DNA of 64,000 nt from Pseudomonas mendocina (GTDB taxonomy: Bacteria > Pseudomonadota > Gammaproteobacteria > Pseudomonadales > Pseudomonadaceae): NCBI GenBank assembly GCA_037482215.1, contig CP148074.1, positions 3,658,001 to 3,722,000 of the forward strand, in the 5' to 3' direction. Shown piece after piece: positions 35,032-42,785 of the stretch. The notes below the pieces were generated by a model, which had not been told where the DNA came from, searched no databases, and was given only the letters and a program-made list of their open reading frames with translations. Each line of letters begins with the position of its first letter. Within the stretch, counting starts at the first letter, position 1. Position numbers and translations under genes: made by a program.

Positions 35032-35451
35032 ATGCGCACCAGATCCCGTGTTGTCGGTGGCCTTCTCGTCACCACACTGGTCACTCAACTTACAGCCTGT
35101 GGCACCCTGTTTTACCCGGATCGACGCGGCCAAATTGAAGGCCGGGTTGACCCTCTTATAGTTGGGCTAAACGCCATCGGCGTATTGTTTTACGTCATTC
35201 CCGGACTGATCGCCTTTGGGGTCGACTTCGCCACCGGCGCTATCTATCTGCCAGATCACAAAGTCTCTCAGGTCGATCCTGAGCAATTGAACAAACTGGT
35301 CGATGCCAACGGCGATGTTGACCTGGCTGGCCTCAAAGCACTTATCCTCAACGAGACCGGACACAATCTGCCTCTGGACGATCCGCGCCTGATTCAGCAC
35401 AGCGGTAGCGTCGAACAACTGGCAGCCTACGGTATTAACCCGCTAGGCTGA
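35032..35451 (+). CDS. Small lipoprotein of unknown function
   Basis: The 139 residues start with a signal and lipobox (VTTLVTQLTAC, Cys near 23) and continue GTLFYPDRRGQIEGRVDP. A hydrophobic stretch follows (IVGLNAIGVLFYVIPGLIAF), then a polar C-terminus. It loosely resembles YceK/YidQ-type lipoproteins, but I do not recognise a specific family. The ATG has GGAG at 35021 upstream. Two small hairpins lie in the upstream region (about 34953-34969 and 34976-34998). Confidence 0.75.
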   Translation: MRTRSRVVGGLLVTTLVTQLTACGTLFYPDRRGQIEGRVDPLIVGLNAIGVLFYVIPGLIAFGVDFATGAIYLPDHKVSQVDPEQLNKLVDANGDVDLAGLKALILNETGHNLPLDDPRLIQHSGSVEQLAAYGINPLG

Positions 35452-35517
35452 TCGTTGGTGAACAAGGTCGGCATCCCTGTCGACCTTGCCCTCTAGATCA
35501 CCGTACAGGTAACGCCC

Positions 35518-36408
35518 TTGAACGCACCGTCCAGCACTGCTCGCCTGATGCGCCTAGCCACACTGGCAGCGCTGATCACCGCCCTCACCTTAGTAGCGGC
35601 CAAAGGGGTCGCGTGGTGGTTAAGTGGCTCGGTGAGTCTGCTGGCAGGCCTTACCGACTCTCTGCTGGATGGCGCCGCCTCACTGCTCAATCTGATTGCG
35701 GTCCATTACGCCCTACGCCCGGCTGACGATGACCATCGCTATGGCCACGGCAAAGCCGAAGCTTTAGCCGGTTTGGGTCAAGCACTCTTTATTGGTGCCA
35801 GCGCCGTACTGGTAGGTAGCCATGCGCTGGATCGTTTGCAGCATCCGGAGCCTGTCACTGCCTCAGGCCTGGGCATCGCCGTGATGCTGCTGTCTCTGCT
35901 GATGACATTCGCGCTGTTGATGTTCCAGCGCTATGTGGTCAAACAAACCGGCTCCACAGCCATTCGCGCCGACTCTTTGCATTACCGCTCAGACTTACTG
36001 CTCAACAGCAGCATTCTGCTCGCGCTGTGGCTGGCAAGCCACGGCTGGCCGAAGGTTGATGCGATCTTTGCCATAGGTATTGCCCTGTACATATTTTGGA
36101 GCGCGCTGACCATTGTTCGTGAGGCCGCTACGGTATTGATGGATCAGGAACTGCCCACAGATGTCACTGCCCAGATGCAAGAAGCAGCCTGCGCGGTACC
36201 CGGTGTGATTGGCATTCACGACCTGCGCACCCGCCTTTCCGGCACGCACTGGTTTGTGCAGCTGCACGTGGAGTTACCGGACGACTTGCCGCTGGTACAG
36301 GCCCATGACATTTGTGTACAGGTGGAAAAGGCCATCACTGACAAGTTCCCAAGAGCCGAAGTGCTGAGCCATGCCGATCCGCACAGCGTGGTCAAAACGC
36401 AGGATTAA
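35518..36408 (+). CDS. Cation diffusion facilitator (FieF-type metal exporter)
   Basis: CDF family antiporter exporting divalent metals (Fe, Zn, Cd or Co) in exchange for protons. The 296 residues show six transmembrane helices and the metal-site motifs DSLLDGAASLLNL (helix 2, D-x-x-x-D) and ADSLHYRSDLLLN (helix 5). The HDLRTRLSGTHWFVQLHVEL cytoplasmic domain and the YGHGKAEAL loop are also FieF-like. The frame starts at a TTG (35518) with weak Shine-Dalgarno; an in-frame ATG ten codons later is the alternative start. Confidence 0.88.
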   Translation: MNAPSSTARLMRLATLAALITALTLVAAKGVAWWLSGSVSLLAGLTDSLLDGAASLLNLIAVHYALRPADDDHRYGHGKAEALAGLGQALFIGASAVLVGSHALDRLQHPEPVTASGLGIAVMLLSLLMTFALLMFQRYVVKQTGSTAIRADSLHYRSDLLLNSSILLALWLASHGWPKVDAIFAIGIALYIFWSALTIVREAATVLMDQELPTDVTAQMQEAACAVPGVIGIHDLRTRLSGTHWFVQLHVELPDDLPLVQAHDICVQVEKAITDKFPRAEVLSHADPHSVVKTQD

Positions 36409-36486
36409 AGGTTTTTAGCATGGCACTGCTACCACCCTCTACACTCGCTGGATTGACCGCCAAACAATAATAAAAGGAACAACAGC

Positions 36487-36903
36487 ATGACCTTAACGGC
36501 TACCGCTCTGCTAGGACTGATTGGCTGGTCCCTTCTGTTGGTCATCCTGCTGGTGAGTCAGCGAGGTCTATGGGTGCTGAGCGGCAAGATGGCCGTTAAT
36601 GCCTTCATGGCTGATGGCAGTAATGCGCCGAGCGCCTTTGGACAGCGACTGGTGCGCGCCCATGCCAATTGCCTAGAAAACCTGCCGCTACAAGCCTCCA
36701 TATTGCTTTATGCCGTTGCCACGACTCAAACCGCATTGACCGACCCGCTAGCCTTCAGCCTGTTGGCCGCCCGCATTGTGCAATCTGTGATGCACCTGCT
36801 CAGCACCCACCCGCTATTTGTCTGGCTGCGCTTTGCCGCATTCTTCGCTCAGGTACTGATCCTGGCGTGGTGGTTACTGCTACTCAGTGGGCTGGCCGGC
36901 TAA
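36487..36903 (+). CDS. MAPEG family membrane protein
   Basis: Four-helix membrane protein of 138 aa. The pattern RLVRAHANCLENLPLQASIL, in which R-A-x-x-N-x-x-E-N is the family signature, identifies the MAPEG superfamily (membrane-associated eicosanoid and glutathione metabolism). Bacterial members are mostly of unknown function. Helices lie at about 5-25, 60-82, 85-105 and 112-134. A strong terminator follows. Confidence 0.85.
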   Translation: MTLTATALLGLIGWSLLLVILLVSQRGLWVLSGKMAVNAFMADGSNAPSAFGQRLVRAHANCLENLPLQASILLYAVATTQTALTDPLAFSLLAARIVQSVMHLLSTHPLFVWLRFAAFFAQVLILAWWLLLLSGLAG

Positions 36904-36914
36904 ATTGCAGACAC

Positions 36915-36948
36915 AAAAAAGGGAGACCTGTGAAGGTCTCCCTTTTTT
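36915..36948. terminator. Strong bidirectional terminator after the MAPEG gene
   Basis: Stem AAAAAAGGGAGACCT/AGGTCTCCCTTTTTT with loop GTGA, perfectly paired over 15 bp including the A and T runs. It can stop transcription from either side, so it could also end a minus-strand transcript coming from the hairpin region at 36991-37088. Confidence 0.9.
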
Positions 36949-36990
36949 GCATGTCCGTCATTATGGCGTAGATAACACCTTTTCTTCGCC

Positions 36991-37088
36991 TGCCTGATTG
37001 GGCAGTGCGGACCCGGGTGCCGTGACGATCCGGTGGGATCGGCGGCGACCGTTCACCTGATTGGGTGATACGGCTGGACGCATCGTCC
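36991..37088. other. Unexplained chain of four hairpins with a repeated CCTGATTGGG tip
   Basis: This G/C-rich stretch lies between the MAPEG terminator and the A/T-rich Lrp-type promoter region. It can fold into hairpins TGCC/GGCA (36991-37004), CGATCC/GGATCG (37026-37041), CCGTTCACC/GGTGATACGG (37049-37073) and GGACG/CGTCC (37076-37088). The first and third share the identical 10-mer CCTGATTGGG, 63 bp apart. No long reading frame fits it. It may be a structured RNA or leader on either strand; I do not recognise a known riboswitch. Confidence 0.4.
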
Positions 37089-37226
37089 GGGCCTTGAAAC
37101 TGAGATAAAGCTTACGCCTCCCGCCCAGGCAAAAGATTGCTAATATTGCTTAAATTGCGCTAGCCACAACAATTAATCACCAATAAAATAAAATTTATCG
37201 CAATAAATAATATAGAGCACAAGAAT

Positions 37227-37706
37227 ATGAACAAACTCGATCGCTACGACCTGAATATTCTTGCTGAATTGCAGCGTGATGCGACCCTCTCCAACCAAGA
37301 GTTAGCCGAGCGCATTGGTCTATCACCATCACCCTGTTCACGCCGGGTGAAACAGCTTGAAGATGACGGCTATATCCTCAAACAGGTTGCGTTGCTTGAT
37401 CGCAAAAGGCTGGGCCTGAGCCTGACGGCTTATGTGCTCATTGGTATGGATCGCCACACGCCGGAACGCTTCGAACACTTCCAAGAAGAAATCCGTAAAT
37501 GCCCGGAAGTGCTGGAGTGCAGCTTAATCACCGGCATGGATGCCGACTACCAGCTCAAGGTGGTGGTTCCGGACATGGACCATTACCAAAAGCTGCTACT
37601 GGGCACACTGACCCGGATAGAAGGTGTTTCCAGCGTTCGCTCAAGCTTCGTGCTTCAACAGGTGCTGTCGTCCACTCAATTACCGCTCACTCACCTACGC
37701 ACTTAA
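37227..37706 (+). CDS. Lrp/AsnC family transcriptional regulator
   Basis: The 159 residues have an N-terminal winged HTH (LDRYDLNILAELQRDATLSN, then QELAERIGLSPSPCSRRVK) and a C-terminal RAM/ligand-binding domain (CSLITGMDADYQLKVVVPDM, YQKLLLGTLTRIEGVSSVRS). It belongs to the leucine-responsive regulator family; the effector is unknown. The 100 bp upstream are markedly A/T-rich with repeated TTGC steps, a typical setting for Lrp-type autoregulation. No transporter gene is next to it. Confidence 0.9.
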   Translation: MNKLDRYDLNILAELQRDATLSNQELAERIGLSPSPCSRRVKQLEDDGYILKQVALLDRKRLGLSLTAYVLIGMDRHTPERFEHFQEEIRKCPEVLECSLITGMDADYQLKVVVPDMDHYQKLLLGTLTRIEGVSSVRSSFVLQQVLSSTQLPLTHLRT

Positions 37707-37934
37707 GTAGCCGCTATACAAAGGAAATAAGCCCATAACAGGCCTGCAACTGCCCACTCTGGCTGGCTTTCGTCATCAACGTCGCGATTACTACGTTCCT
37801 GAGCGTATAATCGCCGCTGTTTTGCTGTGCTTTGTGTGGTCCCATAAGAGCTACTGGCTCATTACTTATTCCAGCAACTGCCACCTCTGCCTCTCTCGGC
37901 AACACAGCCCGTAATACTGGCAAACGAGGTTGCG

Positions 37935-38138
37935 ATGGAACCCGAGCTGTTTGAAGAACTGATGATGACCGGACTGATCGGCGGTCTGGTCCTGTTTATG
38001 GCCTTTATCGTCTGGGACTTGGCTAAAAAGTCCAAGGCGGGGCGCTTCGGCACCATGATCCTATTTTTAGCGCTGGGTCTGGGCGTGCTCGGTTTCCTGA
38101 TCAAGACCTTCGTCATCGCAGGGCTGGAAGGCGTCTAG
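37935..38138 (+). CDS. DUF2788 small membrane protein
   Basis: A 67-aa protein with two hydrophobic helices (TGLIGGLVLFMAFIVWDLA and TMILFLALGLGVLGFLIK) joined by a short basic loop (KKSKAGRFG). This matches the DUF2788 family common in pseudomonads; its function is unknown. The preceding 228 bp (37707-37934) contain no other gene I can support. Confidence 0.8.
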   Translation: MEPELFEELMMTGLIGGLVLFMAFIVWDLAKKSKAGRFGTMILFLALGLGVLGFLIKTFVIAGLEGV

Positions 38139-38214
38139 CCCACGCGTCTGTAGTCCCAATTTTTAATCTGACCGCCTAAACGGTGGCCGGAATTCGTTTT
38201 GCTTTGGAGAGACC

Positions 38215-38607
38215 ATGAAAGCCACTGATCGTGTCATGCAAAGCTATGGCCGCTGCTGTGCAAGTGCTGATTTTTTTGACAGCTTCTACCGCCACTTTCT
38301 CGCATCGTCCCCGCAGATTCGCGACAAGTTCACCGCAACCGACATGAGTGCGCAAAAGCTGTTGCTGCGTCAGGGCATTCTCAATCTCGTTATGTACTCT
38401 CGCGGCATGCCAGATACAAAACTTCGGGCGTTGGGCGAATCCCACTCACGCTTCAAACTGGACATACGCCCTGAGCTGTATGACCTGTGGATTGATGCGC
38501 TGTTGGCCGCCATCAGCGAACACGACAAGGATTACAGCATTGAAATCCGTCAGGCCTGGGTCGAGGTGCTGAACAAGGGCATCAATGTCATCAAAGCCGG
38601 TTACTGA
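38215..38607 (+). CDS. Single-domain globin
   Basis: The 130 residues match the globin fold. Helix B/C contains FFDSFYRHFLASSPQIRDKF with the Phe at CD1, and LGESHSRFKLDIRPELYDLW carries the likely proximal heme His (about residue 76), followed by G and H helices. Size lies between truncated and full globins. Likely roles are oxygen or nitric-oxide binding or sensing; no partner domain is fused. It abuts the convergent pseudouridine synthase gene with no gap. Confidence 0.8.
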   Translation: MKATDRVMQSYGRCCASADFFDSFYRHFLASSPQIRDKFTATDMSAQKLLLRQGILNLVMYSRGMPDTKLRALGESHSRFKLDIRPELYDLWIDALLAAISEHDKDYSIEIRQAWVEVLNKGINVIKAGY

Positions 38608-39243
38608 TTAATCAAGCCGGGCAGGCACTTCCCGCCACTGACCCGGCTCCAGCCCATCCAGGGCGAAAGGCCCGATTCTCACCCTGACCAGGCGCAGCGT
38701 CGGCAAGCCCACAGCGGCGGTCATGCGCCGTACCTGACGGTTACGCCCTTCGCGAATGACCAGCTCCAGCCAGCTTGTGGGGATGCTTTTTCGAAACCGT
38801 ACCGGTGGATTACGCGGCCATAGCTGCGGCTCGTCCAACAGGCGCGCCTCGGCAGGCAACGTCGGACCATCATTCAGTTGCACACCTTCGCGCAATTGCT
38901 TTAACTGCTCCTCGCTCGGTTCCCCCTCAACCTGCACCCAATAAGTTTTCGGCAGTTTGTGTTTGGGATCAGCAATTTTCGCCTGTAAGCGCCCGTCGTT
39001 GGTTAATAACAGCAGGCCTTCGCTGTCGCGATCCAGACGGCCAGCGGGATAGACACCCGGAACATCCACGTAGTCTTTGAGCGTGGCCCGGCCCTGATCG
39101 TCGTTAAACTGGGTCAGTACATCGAACGGTTTGTTCAGCAGCAACAGGCGCGGCTCAACCGGTGCGGCTTTAGAGACACGCCGCGGCGCAGCTGGGCGCG
39201 ATGCGGGGCGGGGTTTACTGGCGGGACGAAAAGGACGCGACAT
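38608..39243 (-). CDS. rluE: 23S rRNA pseudouridine synthase, RluE-type
   Basis: RsuA/RluB/E/F family pseudouridine synthase; RluE modifies U2457 of 23S rRNA in E. coli. It has the N-terminal [16 protein letters not shown], the catalytic [20 protein letters not shown] with Asp in GRLDRDSEG, and [20 protein letters not shown]. The lack of an N-terminal S4 domain distinguishes RluE from RsuA and RluB/F. An R/P/A-rich tail of about 45 residues precedes the domain. The start is taken as [11 protein letters not shown] (39241-39243), 211 aa. Confidence 0.85.
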   Translation of the reverse strand: MSRPFRPASKPRPASRPAAPRRVSKAAPVEPRLLLLNKPFDVLTQFNDDQGRATLKDYVDVPGVYPAGRLDRDSEGLLLLTNDGRLQAKIADPKHKLPKTYWVQVEGEPSEEQLKQLREGVQLNDGPTLPAEARLLDEPQLWPRNPPVRFRKSIPTSWLELVIREGRNRQVRRMTAAVGLPTLRLVRVRIGPFALDGLEPGQWREVPARLD

Positions 39244-39321
39244 GACTGATCTGTAACTGGCAAGAAATGCCGTCAGTTTAACCGAGACACTCACACATCG
39301 CAGAAGACAGGAACGTTATTC

Positions 39322-39768
39322 ATGCAGATTGAAACACCCTCCAGCAGTGAACTGCCGCGCCTCGTTGAGGTATGGGAGGCCGCCGTGCGCGCCACCCACG
39401 ATTTTCTACCCGAAGCTGATCTGCAACTGATCAAACCTTTGCTAATTAGCCAGTATTTTCCTCAATTGCAGCTGACCTGCATCCGTGATCAGCAGGGCAC
39501 TATTCAAGGCTTTTCCGGCTCAGCTGAGGGCAAGGTGGAAATGCTCTTTGTGGCCCCAGCAGCCCACGGCAAGGGGCTTGGCAAGGCGTTGCTGAACGAT
39601 GCCATCAATCGCCTCGGCGCAACCGAAGTGGATGTGAACGAGCAGAACCCACAGGCTGTGGCCTTCTACCTGAGCCAGGGTTTTGAAGTCGTCAGCCGCT
39701 CACCATTAGATGGTGGCGGCCGTCCCTTCCCGATCCTGCACCTGCGCCTTGCCAGCCACCGTCATTAG
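39322..39768 (+). CDS. GNAT family N-acetyltransferase
   Basis: Acetyl-CoA-dependent transferase of 148 aa. The CoA-binding motif A lies in VEMLFVAPAAHGKGLGKALL and motif B in VDVNEQNPQAVAFYLSQGFE. Resembles YjaB/PhnO-type GNATs; acceptor unknown. Its last four bases overlap the convergent amn gene. Confidence 0.85.
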   Translation: MQIETPSSSELPRLVEVWEAAVRATHDFLPEADLQLIKPLLISQYFPQLQLTCIRDQQGTIQGFSGSAEGKVEMLFVAPAAHGKGLGKALLNDAINRLGATEVDVNEQNPQAVAFYLSQGFEVVSRSPLDGGGRPFPILHLRLASHRH

Positions 39769-41234
39769 CGAAACGGCGGTTCGTCGAAGCTGCGCAGTTT
39801 GCGCGAGTGCAGCGATGTCACCTGCCCACGCAACAGCTCTAGCGCTGCGATACCGATATGCAGATGCTGGGTCACTGCCCGCTCGTAGAACGCGCCCGCG
39901 GCACCGGGCAGCTTGATTTCACTGTGCAGGGGTTTGTCTGACACGCACAGCAATGTGCCGTAGGGCACCCGCAGACGGTAACCCTGAGCGGCGATGGTGC
40001 CGCTTTCCATGTCCACCGCCACCGCGCGGGACAGATTGATCAGCGGCCGTTCCTGCGCCCAGCGCAGCTCCCAGTTGCGGTCGTCGTAGGTCAATACGGT
40101 GCCGGTGCGCAGGCGCTTCTTCAGTTCATCCCCTTCCTCGCCGGTGACCTGCCTAGCGGCCTCTTGCAGCGCTTGCTGCACCTCTGCCAGTGCAGGCAGT
40201 GGAATATTCGGTGGCAACACCCTGTCAAGAATGCCGTCGCGGCGCATATAAGCATGAGCCAGCACATAGTCACCAATCGTCTGCGACTGACGCAGGCCGC
40301 CGCAGTGGCCGATCATCAGCCAGCAATGCGGGCGCAGCACGGCCAGGTGGTCAGTGATGTTCTTGGCGTTGGACGGGCCAACCCCGATATTGACCAGAGT
40401 TATGCCATGACCATCGTCACTTTTAAGGTGGTAGGCGGGCATTTGGTAACGGTGCCAGACCACAGTTTCGATGATGGCCTGCATCTCGCCTTCGGGCATG
40501 CCGCGCTTAACCACGACGTTGCCGGGCAGCACCATTTGGGTGAAACGTGAATCGCTTTGCAGCACATCCAGACCATGGCGAATGAACTGATCCACGTAAC
40601 GGTGATAGTTGGTCAGCAGAATCCATGGCTGCACATGGCGCCAATCGCTGCCGGTGTAATGCACCAGGCGGCGCAGGGAGAAATCCGTACGTGCTGCATC
40701 AAACAGTGCCAGCGGCAGGGTTTCGCGGTCTTCCCAATTTTCCAGGCCATCGGCGATGCCATCGGTGGCAGCGGACAGGTCAGTGCTCGGGAACACCCGC
40801 GCCAACTCGGCAGCCGTTACGCCTTTGCCGCCTAACTCGTCGCCCTGCTCCACCACATACGGATAGGGGATATTCTGTTCACTCAGGCCCACCTCTAGCT
40901 GCACGCTGAATTCCGCCAGCAACGGACGCAGCTGCTCCAGCAAGTATTTACGCAAGGCCTCCGGCTGAGTCACGGTGACCCGGTACTCCCCCGGTACCTG
41001 CACCTTGGCAAAAGCGCGCACGCTCGCTGGCGCTTCCTCCAGGCAGGCATAGTGCAGGCGCAGCTCTGGGTAACGGAACAAGCGCTGCTGCTCGGCACTG
41101 GGGCGTTCACGGTTAGCTAAGTACGCCTTGAGCGCCTGACGCAGGGCCTGACTGGCCTGCTGATAAAGCATCACGAGGCGATCAACAGCCTCTTCAGCAC
41201 TGCTGACCGCTACAAAGCCCGAATCTGACGACAT
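39765..41234 (-). CDS. amn: AMP nucleosidase
   Basis: Hydrolyses AMP to adenine and ribose 5-phosphate, controlling adenylate pools. The 489 residues have an N-terminal regulatory domain (about 1-170) and a C-terminal nucleoside-phosphorylase-like domain with NIGVGPSNAKNITDHLAVLR, MIGHCGGLRQSQTIGDYVL and AVDMESGTIAAQGYRLRVPY. Length is typical. It stands alone, with its 3' end overlapping the GNAT gene by 4 bp. Confidence 0.95.
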   Translation of the reverse strand: MSSDSGFVAVSSAEEAVDRLVMLYQQASQALRQALKAYLANRERPSAEQQRLFRYPELRLHYACLEEAPASVRAFAKVQVPGEYRVTVTQPEALRKYLLEQLRPLLAEFSVQLEVGLSEQNIPYPYVVEQGDELGGKGVTAAELARVFPSTDLSAATDGIADGLENWEDRETLPLALFDAARTDFSLRRLVHYTGSDWRHVQPWILLTNYHRYVDQFIRHGLDVLQSDSRFTQMVLPGNVVVKRGMPEGEMQAIIETVVWHRYQMPAYHLKSDDGHGITLVNIGVGPSNAKNITDHLAVLRPHCWLMIGHCGGLRQSQTIGDYVLAHAYMRRDGILDRVLPPNIPLPALAEVQQALQEAARQVTGEEGDELKKRLRTGTVLTYDDRNWELRWAQERPLINLSRAVAVDMESGTIAAQGYRLRVPYGTLLCVSDKPLHSEIKLPGAAGAFYERAVTQHLHIGIAALELLRGQVTSLHSRKLRSFDEPPFR

Positions 41235-41315
41235 GTGTTGCTCCCTTTTTAATGAATGTCGGTGACTCTCTCACAGACCAGAATGCACGAATCATGTTCA
41301 AACGACCGGTTGCAA

Positions 41316-41344
41316 TTGACCCTAGGTACTGATGTGCCTAGACT
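41316..41344 (+). promoter_or_regulatory. Promoter with internal dyad upstream of the MFS gene
   Basis: TTGACC (41316-41321) and TAGACT (41339-41344) are 17 bp apart, a good sigma70 pair. The spacer carries the inverted repeat CTAGG-N10-CCTAG (41322-41341). An arrangement like this is typical of regulator binding between -35 and -10. Transcription would start near 41351, leaving a 240-nt leader before the MFS start. The remaining part of the 356-bp gap 41235-41590 holds no gene I can support beyond a possible leader ORF (41373-41507). Confidence 0.5.
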
Positions 41345-41590
41345 GCCGGCCTTTTCCAGCCTTACCCGAAAAATGCTGCCCTATCTATCCCCGATCTGTG
41401 CGACTCATCCGAGTCCCGCCTGGCTGTGCCGCACCTGGCCCCGTGACGCCCTGCAACGCAGGCGGCGCAGTGTGCTGTTCGCCTTTACCTTCTCGCCTCA
41501 CCGCTAACAGCCCGAGTTGCTGTGTTGCTGTGCACCGCCTGCCTGCGCGGTGTCGGTCTGTTTTGTCTTGCCCAAAAGGCTGAGTCAGTT

Positions 41591-42748
41591 ATGAAACGCT
41601 GGTTGTTAACGCTGTTGATTTTCACTGCATCGGTGGTGGGCCTAAGTATGGGCGCCACATTACCCTTAGTCTCCTTACGCCTGCATGAATCCGGTGCAAG
41701 CTCTCTGCTGATCGGCCTGATCAGCGCTGTCCCGGCGGCTGGGATGATCCTCGCAGCAATGCTGACCCGTCTGCTCACCCTGCGTTTCAGTGGCCGCCAT
41801 CTGTACGTTGCCTGTTTTGCCATAAGCGTAGCCAGCATGGCAGCACTGGAGCTATTTGGCGACTCACTCATCCTGTTGGGGCTGTCGCGCCTGCTGCTGG
41901 GTGTGGCCATGGGCATTGCGGTGATTCTGGGTGAATCATGGGTTAATGAGCTGTGCGACGAGCAGCGGCGGGGACAGATTGTTGCCCTCTACGCTGCTAG
42001 CTTCACTGGATTTCAACTGGTCGGTCCGGCTCTGATCAGCCTGCTCGGCGCACAAAGTCCGTGGCTGGTGATTTTGGTCTGCCTGGCCAATCTGCTGGCG
42101 CTGATTCTGGTTGCCCGTTATCTGCCTGACCAGACAATCGAAGAAGAAAGCGAACAACGCAGCTTCTCTCTGGTGGGGTTTATTAAGGTGGCACCGGCGC
42201 TGTGCCTGGGTGTGCTGTTTTTCGCCTTTTTTGATGCGGTGGTACTCTCGCTGTTCCCTGTGTATGCCAGCAGCCACGGCTATGCCCTTGGTGTTGCAGC
42301 GTTAATGGCCAGCATTATTCTGGCTGGGGATATGCTGTTTCAGGTGCCGTTAGGCTGGCTCAGTGACCGCCTTGACCGGCGCAGCCTGCATCTGCTGTGC
42401 GGTGTTGTAACCCTGGCGCTGGGGGCCGCACTCCCGTGGTTGATCAGTCATAGCCAACTGCTGTGGCCAGCCCTGGTGCTCATGGGCGCTGCTGCCGGGG
42501 GTATTTACACCCTGGCATTGGTGCTAATCGGTCAGGACTTTCGCGGCAGCGATCTGGTCACCGCCAACGCCTGCGTCGGCATGCTCTGGGGCATTGGCAG
42601 CCTGAGCGGGCCGTTACTCAGCGGTGCACTGATGAACAGCGGCTCAAATGGTCTGCCACTGGCCCTGTGCCTAGCCGCCAGTGTCTTCGTCGCAGCAGCC
42701 ATGTTGAGCCTGGGTTGGGCCCGACGTGTACGCGCCAATGCCCAGTGA
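41591..42748 (+). CDS. MFS transporter, YcaD-like
   Basis: Twelve-helix major facilitator superfamily permease of 385 aa. It starts MKRWLLTLLIFTASVVGLSM and has MFS signature-like segments LLLGVAMGIAVILGESWVNE and LGWLSDRLDRRSLHLLCGVV. It is related to YcaD and similar putative exporters; the substrate is unknown. The start at 41591 gives a normal MFS N-terminus, whereas the open frame upstream (MLLCTACLRGVG) does not. Shine-Dalgarno is weak. Confidence 0.85.
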   Translation: MKRWLLTLLIFTASVVGLSMGATLPLVSLRLHESGASSLLIGLISAVPAAGMILAAMLTRLLTLRFSGRHLYVACFAISVASMAALELFGDSLILLGLSRLLLGVAMGIAVILGESWVNELCDEQRRGQIVALYAASFTGFQLVGPALISLLGAQSPWLVILVCLANLLALILVARYLPDQTIEEESEQRSFSLVGFIKVAPALCLGVLFFAFFDAVVLSLFPVYASSHGYALGVAALMASIILAGDMLFQVPLGWLSDRLDRRSLHLLCGVVTLALGAALPWLISHSQLLWPALVLMGAAAGGIYTLALVLIGQDFRGSDLVTANACVGMLWGIGSLSGPLLSGALMNSGSNGLPLALCLAASVFVAAAMLSLGWARRVRANAQ

Positions 42749-42785
42749 GGCTCAGACCAACTCAGAGTTGGCCTGAGTTCCGGCT

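Noticed and set aside
37049-37073. TPP-riboswitch-like string ACCTGATTGGGTGATAC
   Set aside because: Only a short likeness to one TPP segment; the required CTGAGA lies on the wrong side and no thiamine gene follows.
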